A DNA stretch of 5,216 bases from CAYYYG01 sp964476135 (GTDB lineage Bacteria > Patescibacteriota > Microgenomatia > UBA1406 > GWC2-37-13), in NCBI GenBank assembly GCA_964476135.1, contig CAYYYG010000053.1:1-5216 (forward strand), written 5' to 3'. Below, piece by piece: positions 1 to 5,206 of the stretch (positions are counted from its first letter, which is position 1; every line of letters begins with the position of its first letter). A program made the translations under genes and the position numbers. Under the pieces are notes generated by a model. The model was not told where the DNA came from. It did no database searches and saw only the letters and a program-made list of their open reading frames with translations.

Positions 1-861
1 GATTATCCGGGAAGCGATATACAAATTGAGCAGACACTCTCTCCGGGATCCAATTATAAACGTTATATTGCCTCATACAAATCGGAAGGGCTAAAAATTT
101 ATGCTCTTCTGACCGTACCGAGTGGCGCAAAGCCGAATGAAGGCTGGCCGGTGATTATTTTTAATCATGGATATATCCCTCCAAGTCAATACCGCACGAC
201 CGAAAGATACATCGCCTACACGAACGCTTTCTCCAAAAACGGATATATAGTGTTTAGGCCGGACTATCGGGGGCACGGCAGTTCGGAAGGATTGGCACAA
301 GGCGGGTACGGGTCGAATGACTATACAATCGACGTATTAAACGCATTATCCTCGATAAAAAAATACCCAGATGTCAACCCGGAAAAAATCGGCATGTGGG
401 GGCATTCGATGGGTGGATTTATAACTTTGCGAAGCATGGTGGTTAGAAAAGACATTAAGGCGGGAGTGATATGGGGAGGTGTGGTTGCATCTTATCCGGA
501 TTTATTGTCCCGCTGGCGAAGAAACAGACCGTCACCTACTTTTTCTCCCAATAATCAGCGCCGAAGTTGGCGCGCCGACCTTACTAATGAGTTCGGCAGT
601 CCGGAGAAGAATCCTGATTTCTGGAATTCGATTTCGGCAAACAGCTATCTGAGCGATATATCTGGACCCATCCAGCTTCATCATGGCACAGCAGACACCT
701 CAGTACCTATGGAATTTAGCGAAAAGCTGAAGTCGCAGCTTGATGGGGTCGGGAAAACTGTCGAGTTATATGCGTACAAAGACGACGATCATAACATTTC
801 TAATAATCTGTCGCTTGCGCTTTTAAGATCGGTCGAATTTTTCGATAAATACCTCAAATAA
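1..861 (+). CDS. alpha/beta hydrolase (prolyl oligopeptidase/dienelactone hydrolase-like), 5'-truncated
   Basis: The reading frame is open from the first base of the window to a TAA stop, so the true start lies upstream; 286 residues are visible. The alpha/beta-hydrolase landmarks appear in the right order. There is an oxyanion-hole NHGY at residues 55-58 and the DYRGHGSSEG loop at 88-97. The nucleophile elbow GHSMGG has Ser136 as the presumed nucleophile. HHGTADTSVP supplies Asp232 as the acid, and DDDHN supplies His264 as the base. The order and spacing are typical of S9-type peptidases, acyl-aminoacyl peptidases and related esterases. The substrate cannot be read from the sequence: it could be an ester or a short peptide. 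The part before about residue 25 may be the end of an upstream domain or of a secreted protein's N-terminal region, which is not visible here. It is the only plus-strand gene, and its last 8 bases overlap the end of the convergent GIY-YIG gene. The fold call is secure; the specific activity is not. Confidence 0.93.
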   Translation, partial: DYPGSDIQIEQTLSPGSNYKRYIASYKSEGLKIYALLTVPSGAKPNEGWPVIIFNHGYIPPSQYRTTERYIAYTNAFSKNGYIVFRPDYRGHGSSEGLAQGGYGSNDYTIDVLNALSSIKKYPDVNPEKIGMWGHSMGGFITLRSMVVRKDIKAGVIWGGVVASYPDLLSRWRRNRPSPTFSPNNQRRSWRADLTNEFGSPEKNPDFWNSISANSYLSDISGPIQLHHGTADTSVPMEFSEKLKSQLDGVGKTVELYAYKDDDHNISNNLSLALLRSVEFFDKYLK

Positions 862-1108
862 ATTGACCGGCAATAAGTCGCTCCTTTTTACTTTTGGGCC
901 ATGATTTTATTTGTTTTTCACGCTTCAATGCCTCGCTTAAAGATTTATGTCTTTCGCTGTGTACGAGGCTAAAAGGAAGACGCGATCTTAGATATTTAGC
1001 CGATTTTTTGCCAGCCGATGCGTGTTCTTTCAAACGCCTTTCCAGATTATTTGTCTGTCCGCAATATAATGAATTGTCAGTGCAGCGGACGATGTAAACG
1101 ACATGCAT
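854..1108 (-). CDS. GIY-YIG nuclease-domain protein (UPF0213/YhbQ-like)
   Basis: This 84-residue protein consists of a single GIY-YIG domain. The two signature strands are VYI (residues 4-6, in place of GIY) and YCG (15-17, in place of YIG). The helix LERRLKEH (22-29) follows, with the catalytic-type Arg24/25 and His29. Further on, ALKREKQIKSW contains Glu64, the usual metal-ligand glutamate. The Tyr5/Tyr15/Arg/Glu64 set suggests an intact nuclease site. The length and the KERLIAGQF tail match the short stand-alone UPF0213 family (E. coli YhbQ type). The family is inferred to cut or process DNA; the cellular role is poorly defined. The ATG is the only start possible close to the motif, because an in-frame TGA lies ten bases upstream. 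The VOC stop TGA is separated from this ATG by one base, so translational coupling is likely; only a weak GGAA at 1121-1124 could serve as an RBS. The 3' end overlaps the hydrolase gene by 8 bases. Confidence 0.92.
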   Translation of the reverse strand: MHVVYIVRCTDNSLYCGQTNNLERRLKEHASAGKKSAKYLRSRLPFSLVHSERHKSLSEALKREKQIKSWPKSKKERLIAGQFI

Positions 1109-1109
1109 G

Positions 1110-1529
1110 TCATTTTGTCATTCCGGTTCCGATATTAAACATCCAGTGGATGCCGTATTTGTCAGTCAGCATTCCAAACACATCGCCCCAGAATTGTTTC
1201 TGAAGCGGCATGACGATTTTCCCGCCGACTGCCAGTTTATTGAAATAATCCGTAAGCGTCTTCTCATCGTTCCCGGCGACGCTTAAGTGTACATTATTTC
1301 CAGACACAAAGGTGTTTCCCGGCATGTTGTCGCTCGCCATAAAGCTTAGCGTGTCGTTTTGGAGTGTCGCATGCATGATTTTGCTTTTCATATCGGCGGC
1401 TGATTCCATCGGTGCGTCGGCAAATGTCTGCATTTCCAGTTTTCCACCCAAGATACTTTGATAAAATTTCATCGCTTCTCCACAGTTACCGTCAAAAACT
1501 AAATAAGGACTCAAGTGTGCTTTATTCAT
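1110..1529 (-). CDS. VOC family protein, PhnB-like (3-demethylubiquinone-9 3-methyltransferase-type glyoxalase fold)
   Basis: This 139-residue protein has the full length of a PhnB/YjdN-like member of the vicinal-oxygen-chelate superfamily. It shows the diagnostic N-terminal FDGNCGEAMKFYQSILGG (residues 12-29), a central strand KIMHATLQNDTLSFMASD (50-67), and the C-terminal signature FWGDVFGMLTDKYGIHWM (113-130) with its conserved WGD...D.YGI.W pattern. Proteins of this type are annotated variously as PhnB, 3-demethylubiquinone methyltransferase-like or glyoxalase-like. The enzymatic reaction of most is unknown, and I do not infer one. The protein is cytosolic, with no signal peptide or membrane segment. 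It has no recognisable Shine-Dalgarno sequence before the ATG. A perfect TATAAT at 1556-1561 offers its own promoter, and the gene is followed after one base by the GIY-YIG gene. The stop is TGA, so UGA is read as a stop in this organism. Confidence 0.92.
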   Translation of the reverse strand: MNKAHLSPYLVFDGNCGEAMKFYQSILGGKLEMQTFADAPMESAADMKSKIMHATLQNDTLSFMASDNMPGNTFVSGNNVHLSVAGNDEKTLTDYFNKLAVGGKIVMPLQKQFWGDVFGMLTDKYGIHWMFNIGTGMTK

Positions 1530-1555
1530 AGAATGTACAAATGATTAATGCTTTA

Positions 1556-1586
1556 ATTATATGTGATATTCGTCACGATTTGTTAG
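1556..1586 (-). promoter_or_regulatory. Predicted promoter of the VOC/GIY-YIG pair, with an embedded inverted repeat
   Basis: Read on the minus strand, the 53-base gap between copA and the VOC gene holds a perfect TATAAT (1556-1561), 26 bases before the VOC ATG. No good -35 lies at 16-18 bases. The best match is CTAACA (1581-1586) at a 19-base spacing, overlapping the copA stop codon. Directly upstream of the -10 is TGTGA-N6-TCACG (1562-1577 as read on the plus strand), a near-perfect dyad. The strong -10 with a poor -35 suggests either a weak promoter or one modulated by a regulator. The start point would be near 1549. No transcription terminator for copA is visible in this gap, so readthrough from the copper operon is also possible. 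Confidence 0.45.
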
Positions 1587-3868
1587 ATTTTTAGTTTTTT
1601 CAGAATTAGGGAATTGCCAACTACCGAAACAGAAGACATGGCCATCGCCAAACCGGCAAAGACAGGGTTGAGAAAAATTCCAAACATAGGATAGAATAAC
1701 CCGGCGGCAAGTGGAATGCCGATTATGTTGTAAATGAAGGCAAAAAACAGATTTTGTTTTATCGTTCGCAAAGTATGTTTGGATAGTGAAATTGCCTGCG
1801 GAATTTTTGCGATATCTCCATGAATAATAGTAATATCGGCAGATTCGATCGCGATATCGGTTCCGGTTGCCATAGCAATCCCCACGTCGGCCTGACTGAG
1901 TGCGGGCGCATCATTTATACCGTCACCGGCCATCGCCACATGTTTTCCTGCCGATTGAAGTGACTTTATTATTTCCGATTTCTCACTGGGCAGAACACCG
2001 GCTTTTATTTCTGTGATGCCGATCTGTCTGGCAATATATTCGGCAGCGCGCAGATTATCGCCGGTTACCATAATCGTCTTCACTCCCAGCTGATTTAGGC
2101 GAATAATAGCTGATTTTGCCGCATTCTTGACGGTGTCGCTTATTGCGATCAATCCTGCCCTTTTTCCGTTTTTTTCGACGACAACGACAGTCTTTCCTTC
2201 ATTCTGTAGTTTGACTATTTCAGCTCCGGAATTTTCATTTTGATCGGGTTTGCGGACGCGGATTTTTACGTTGTCGATAAAGCCTTCCACGCCCACGCCC
2301 TCAGTTTCCATAAATTTATTTACTGAAAAAAAGTCTACTTTTTCTTTTTTAGCTCTATTTACAATCGCATCGGCAAGCGGATGCTGGGAGTTTTTTTCTA
2401 GGCTGCCGGCAATTTTGAGCAGTTCCCCAGGCGCGATGTCTGCGGAAGGCAGCACGTCTGTCACTTCCGGCTTGCCGGTTGTAAGGGTACCGGTTTTATC
2501 AAGAACCAACGTATCGATTTTATATAATTTTTCCAGGCTTTCAGCGTTTTTAACAAGTATCCCTTTTTCCGCACCGCGTCCGACGCCGACTATAATCGCA
2601 GTCGGTGTTGCCAATCCAAGGGCACAGGGGCAGGCGATCACAAGCACGCCAACAAATGCGAGCAGCCCGTATGACAGGGCAGGGGTGAGTCCGATATAGA
2701 AGGTTCCTATTGTCAGCCAGCACACCACCGTGGCTGTCGCGATTACGAGTACCGACGGGACAAACACCGCCGATATTCGGTCTGCGAGATTCTGTATTTT
2801 TGCTTTTGAGCCCTGCGCCGCCTCGACCATTCTGACTATTTGCGCCAACATGGTTTCTGCGCCCACTTTTGTCGCTCTGAATGTAAATGTTCCCTGCATG
2901 TTCATGGTCGACCCAACCACCATATCGCCAGGATTTTTGTCTACAGGCATCGCTTCGCCGCTTATCATGGATTCGTCGATTGAGCTTCGGCCGTTTATTA
3001 TTTGTCCATCGACGGGTATTTTCTGTCCGGGCTTTACTATTATCTGATCTCCGATTTTAACTTCCGAAACCGGCAGCTCGATTTCTTTGCCGTTTTTAAT
3101 AACGATTGCCGTTTTTGCCTGCAGATTAAGCAGTTTTTCGATCGCCTCACCCGTTCGGATTTTCGAGCGGGCCTCGAGATATTTTCCCAGCGTAATAAAT
3201 CCGATTACAACGATCGTAACATCGAAATAGGTGTATTCGGGCGCTTTGATTAATTCACGGAAGGGCGGCAAAAGAAATATAAGGGCGCTATATATAAAAG
3301 CAGTCATAGTTCCGATCCCCACGAGAGTATCCATATTGGCGGTTCTGTATAATAAAAATCTGCCCGTCGCCTCTATAAACTGGCGGCCGATCCAGAATAA
3401 AAAAACAGCCGCAAGAGTGAATGAAATAGTGTTGAATAATTCCATTGGAATCGGGAGGTTGGGTACTGCTGTAAAAAGTTTAGCCGCAATATCCCACATC
3501 ATGAGCACAAAGACCAATAATGTAATAGGCAGTGAAAAATGCATCTTGCTTTTTAGATTTTCGAGTACTTTGGCTTTTTCATTTTTGGATTGACCAATTC
3601 CCGTGTGCTGCGAGTGATCGTCATGGTCCGACCCGATTTTATGCTCTGCTGCAGCCTCTTTTTTTATCAGGCTGTATCCGAGTTTCGATATTTGCTCATT
3701 CATTTTGTCAACCGAAACTGTTTGAGGATTATAAGTCACCTGTGCTTTTTCTGTTGCATAGTTGACATCACAACTATCTATACCTGGCAGTTTCTGTAAT
3801 TCTTTGGCAATTACATAGCTGCAGCTTGCGCAGTGCATTCCCTTAACTTCAAGTGTCTGTGTTTTCAT
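1583..3868 (-). CDS. copA: Cu(I)-exporting P1B-type ATPase CopA
   Basis: This 761-residue heavy-metal ATPase pumps monovalent copper out of the cytosol using ATP. In order, it shows one N-terminal HMA domain (about 1-70) with metal-site GMHCASC (Cys13, Cys16) and a His-rich linker HDDHSQH (82-88). Eight membrane helices follow: about 111-128, 146-164, 179-200, 214-233, 367-388, 397-428, 702-723 and 734-756. The actuator loop is SGE (303-305). The transmembrane copper site CPC is at 413-415, with partner residues Tyr713-Asn714 and Met744-Ser745 in the last two helices, the P1B-1 Cu(I) signature. Soluble catalytic motifs are the phosphorylated Asp457 of DKTGT, His496-Pro497, GVGVEG (524-529), TGDN (602-605) and GDGIND (648-653). 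All catalytic residues are present, so the pump should be active. It is the last gene of the csoR operon, 12 bases after the DUF305 gene and without an SD sequence. The N-domain between 530 and 560 departs from the usual VGN motif. Silver as a second substrate is possible. Confidence 0.96.
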   Translation of the reverse strand: MKTQTLEVKGMHCASCSYVIAKELQKLPGIDSCDVNYATEKAQVTYNPQTVSVDKMNEQISKLGYSLIKKEAAAEHKIGSDHDDHSQHTGIGQSKNEKAKVLENLKSKMHFSLPITLLVFVLMMWDIAAKLFTAVPNLPIPMELFNTISFTLAAVFLFWIGRQFIEATGRFLLYRTANMDTLVGIGTMTAFIYSALIFLLPPFRELIKAPEYTYFDVTIVVIGFITLGKYLEARSKIRTGEAIEKLLNLQAKTAIVIKNGKEIELPVSEVKIGDQIIVKPGQKIPVDGQIINGRSSIDESMISGEAMPVDKNPGDMVVGSTMNMQGTFTFRATKVGAETMLAQIVRMVEAAQGSKAKIQNLADRISAVFVPSVLVIATATVVCWLTIGTFYIGLTPALSYGLLAFVGVLVIACPCALGLATPTAIIVGVGRGAEKGILVKNAESLEKLYKIDTLVLDKTGTLTTGKPEVTDVLPSADIAPGELLKIAGSLEKNSQHPLADAIVNRAKKEKVDFFSVNKFMETEGVGVEGFIDNVKIRVRKPDQNENSGAEIVKLQNEGKTVVVVEKNGKRAGLIAISDTVKNAAKSAIIRLNQLGVKTIMVTGDNLRAAEYIARQIGITEIKAGVLPSEKSEIIKSLQSAGKHVAMAGDGINDAPALSQADVGIAMATGTDIAIESADITIIHGDIAKIPQAISLSKHTLRTIKQNLFFAFIYNIIGIPLAAGLFYPMFGIFLNPVFAGLAMAMSSVSVVGNSLILKKLKI

Positions 3869-3880
3869 ATTTATTAAATA

Positions 3881-4447
3881 TTATGTAACGTTATACCAGT
3901 TTTTTCGCCATTCTTTCAGCATGATCAGGCTTTTGGTCAGAAATTGTTCCACCGCATCGGCATTATCGAGTATTTCCGCGCGGGAGCTTTTTGTTCTGAT
4001 TTCCTTTGTCATGGCGATGCCTTCTTCATGGTGATAAATCAGCGCATTAAGAAATCTCAGGTCGGTATTTTTGTCTGCCGGCCCCAGATTGGCAACGATC
4101 GGATCGGCCGCGGGTCGGCTGTCGCGGTACCATTCTTTTTTCCAAACGTAAAGTTCCTCAATAAGTTTCGGTTCATTTTTCAATATGTCTCCAGCCAAGT
4201 CTTTGATTTCAGCCTGATTTGTTTTAGTGGAAATTTGCTCCGCAAGCAACATGGCGCCCCTATGATGTGTCGCCATGCGGTTTATGTAACGAAGGTCAAT
4301 AAATCTGTCGGCGTTACCAAGGCCCATTTCTTCTTTTGAATACATTGTCTGTTGGTAGCTTGGCGAAATATAGTAACCGGCTGCCATTCCTAGCACCAGG
4401 GCGACAATAATAAGTGATAAGGTAAGTGGATCGAATACTTTTTTCAT
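3881..4447 (-). CDS. Membrane-anchored DUF305 protein, two tandem HH-motif repeats, probable extracytoplasmic copper binder
   Basis: This 188-residue protein begins with a short charged end (MKK) and one hydrophobic segment (about 8-26) with no lipobox cysteine, so it is likely a signal anchor with the rest outside the cytoplasm. The remainder contains two copies of the DUF305 unit. One runs from 51 to 107 (DLRYINRMATHHRGAM...WKKEWY) and the other from 129 to 185 (DLRFLNALIYHHEEGIAM...WRKNWY). They align without gaps over 57 positions with 20 identities by my count. Each keeps the family's His-His pair (61-62 and 139-140) with nearby methionines (Met58, Met66, Met146), as would suit soft-metal binding. 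DUF305 is described as a bacterial secreted family with one or two copies and a conserved HH motif; the cyanobacterial copper-resistance protein CopM is a member. Its position between csoR and copA makes a copper-buffering role likely, but that is inference. The ATG follows the csoR TAA after one base, with no SD, so coupling is likely. Confidence 0.9.
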   Translation of the reverse strand: MKKVFDPLTLSLIIVALVLGMAAGYYISPSYQQTMYSKEEMGLGNADRFIDLRYINRMATHHRGAMLLAEQISTKTNQAEIKDLAGDILKNEPKLIEELYVWKKEWYRDSRPAADPIVANLGPADKNTDLRFLNALIYHHEEGIAMTKEIRTKSSRAEILDNADAVEQFLTKSLIMLKEWRKNWYNVT

Positions 4448-4448
4448 A

Positions 4449-4718
4449 TTATGTTTTTTTGAAAATATTCATAACTTCTATTATTGCTTCTTCTTTTTTA
4501 CCTTTGGCGATTGCCTCGGTAACGCAGCCATTAAGATGGTTTTCAAGCGTGAGGCTGTCTATCTCTTTCAACGCTTTCTGAATTGCTTTTGATTGATGGA
4601 TGACATCGATGCAATAATCGTCGTTTTCCACCATAGCAATCACCTTGTTTAGATGCCCACGGGCAATTTTTAGCCGGTGGAGAAGTCTTTCTTTTATGTT
4701 TTTCGGTCGATAGGCCAT
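4449..4718 (-). CDS. csoR: CsoR-type copper(I)-sensing repressor
   Basis: This 89-residue, all-helical protein belongs to the CsoR/RcnR/FrmR (DUF156) repressor family. The first helix carries the DNA-facing basic residues (RLLHRLKIARGHLNK, 11-25), followed by MVENDDYC ending in Cys36. The last conserved block ENHLNGC supplies His61 and Cys65. Cys36/His61/Cys65 is exactly the copper(I) triad and numbering of Mycobacterium tuberculosis CsoR. RcnR would have His at the last site, and the persulfide sensor CstR lacks the central His. When Cu(I) binds, the tetramer should leave its operator and derepress the operon. A matching operator-like palindrome lies 17 bases upstream. No Shine-Dalgarno sequence is present before the ATG; the nearest G-run is 20 bases away. 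An RGH in place of the common RGQ in the first helix suggests a divergent clade. The family call is firm, and copper specificity is strongly supported by the next two genes. Confidence 0.94.
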   Translation of the reverse strand: MAYRPKNIKERLLHRLKIARGHLNKVIAMVENDDYCIDVIHQSKAIQKALKEIDSLTLENHLNGCVTEAIAKGKKEEAIIEVMNIFKKT

Positions 4719-4731
4719 TTTTTTATATTAA

Positions 4732-4783
4732 ATTATATCCCCCATATGGGGATATGGTAACATAAAAAATAGTTTACTGTCAA
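4732..4783 (-). promoter_or_regulatory. Promoter region of the csoR-DUF305-copA operon (two overlapping readings)
   Basis: On the minus strand two sigma-70-like arrangements overlap. The distal one has a perfect -35 TTGACA (4778-4783), an 18-base spacer and a -10 TACCAT (4754-4759) preceded by an extended-10 TGT; transcription would start near 4747. The proximal one has a -35 TTACCA (4755-4760), an ideal 17-base spacer and a perfect -10 TATAAT (4732-4737); it would start near 4725, leaving only about seven bases before the csoR ATG. The operator palindrome fills the spacer of the proximal promoter and covers the start region of the distal one, so CsoR could block either. I cannot decide which is used. 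Confidence 0.65.
4735..4755. promoter_or_regulatory. Probable CsoR operator
   Basis: A 12-base perfect palindrome, CCCCATATGGGG (4740-4751), is flanked by ATAT on both sides. One extra C on the left makes the outer arms offset by one base. Known CsoR operators are short dyads of a C-run and a G-run around an AT-containing centre, flanked by AT-rich ends, so this matches in design. It lies 17 bases before csoR and overlaps both candidate promoter readings described separately, as expected for autorepression. Binding itself is inferred. Confidence 0.75.
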
Positions 4784-4817
4784 TGGTATTTAATAATAAG
4801 TAGAGTAGTGGAGAGGT

Positions 4818-4853
4818 TTGACATATCCTGCTGACAAAAGCAGGATATGTCAA
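4818..4853. terminator. Strong hairpin after the YCII gene (possible terminator without a U-tract)
   Basis: Bases 4818-4832 and 4839-4853 are perfect inverse complements: a 15-bp stem with a six-base loop (GACAAA on the plus strand). The hairpin begins 12 bases after the stop codon of the YCII gene and ends 35 bases before the TTGACA of the csoR promoter, so it sits where a terminator belongs. Neither side is followed by a T-run, which a classical intrinsic terminator would have. It may instead stabilise the mRNA 3' end, act with another factor, or be a protein-binding dyad. Confidence 0.5.
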
Positions 4854-4865
4854 TAAAACATTAAG

Positions 4866-5198
4866 TTACATCGTCATTGGAAACATCTCGTGGATTTCGA
4901 TCTCAGCGCCTTCCATGAACATGATGTGCGGATGACCATCAAGCATTTTTTTCAGATCTTTCCATGAATCCGCTTCCAGGATGGAGTATCCGGCGATCGT
5001 GCTTTTGGTTTCGCCGTGATTCGATTTGGTGATTGAGTGTGCATTACCTACTGGGCTACCCATGTCGATAAGACCTTTTCCGCATCTTTCACCCCAGGCC
5101 ATCCATGGTTCCATGCCTTTTTTCATATCTTCAGGAGAAGCGTTTTTCATTTGCTCCATTGCTGAAATTGGAGCTTTGTATAAAATCAAAAATTTCAT
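4866..5198 (-). CDS. YCII-related domain protein
   Basis: This complete 110-residue protein has the small alpha/beta barrel-type YCII (DGPF) pattern. It starts with the strand MKFLILYKAP, followed by a helix with PEDMKKGMEPWMAWGER (22-38). The middle segment IDMGSPVGNAH (44-54) comes next. The core AGYSILEADSWKDLKKML (69-86) leads to GHPHI (88-92) and a last strand GAEIEIHEMFPM (97-108). That is close to the common YCII ending with an HPH and an IEV-type strand. Family members are small, cytosolic and mostly uncharacterised; some relate to chlorinated-aromatic or sigma-factor loci, which gives no firm role here. Thirteen methionines in 110 residues is high. It has the only strong Shine-Dalgarno in the window, and its own hairpin downstream, so it is probably a separate unit from the copper operon. 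I assign no reaction. Confidence 0.9.
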   Translation of the reverse strand: MKFLILYKAPISAMEQMKNASPEDMKKGMEPWMAWGERCGKGLIDMGSPVGNAHSITKSNHGETKSTIAGYSILEADSWKDLKKMLDGHPHIMFMEGAEIEIHEMFPMTM

Positions 5199-5206
5199 TT
5201 ATTATT

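Noticed and set aside
151..153. GTG at 151 as a start for the hydrolase
   Set aside because: The frame is open to base 1, and residues before it continue the first beta strands of the fold; starting there would cut just before the oxyanion-hole strand. The gene is better read as truncated by the window edge.
91..300. 69-codon minus-strand open frame at the left end
   Set aside because: It is antisense to the hydrolase oxyanion-hole and DYRGHGSSEG region and has no family resemblance.
854..1112. Possible alternative genetic code (UGA recoding)
   Set aside because: TGA ends both the VOC and GIY-YIG genes at family-typical lengths, and tryptophans in all proteins are encoded without it.
894..1203. 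Two plus-strand open frames of 61-67 codons opposite the GIY-YIG and VOC genes
   Set aside because: Cysteine-rich antisense translations with no domain; the minus-strand genes carry clear family signatures.
1541..1560. AT-rich weak inverted repeat (ATTAA...TTAAT) as a copA terminator
   Set aside because: Only five base pairs, no G/C in the stem and no clean T-run; it overlaps the predicted VOC -10.
2250..3765. Several plus-strand open frames of 77-149 codons inside the copA region
   Set aside because: They lie opposite a copA gene with every catalytic motif intact, show no recognisable domain, and are rich in Ser/Thr/Pro or low-complexity residues as expected for antisense frames.
3944..4339. 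131-codon plus-strand open frame
   Set aside because: It is antisense to the DUF305 gene, whose internal repeat and HH motifs prove the minus-strand frame; no motif seen in the plus-strand translation.
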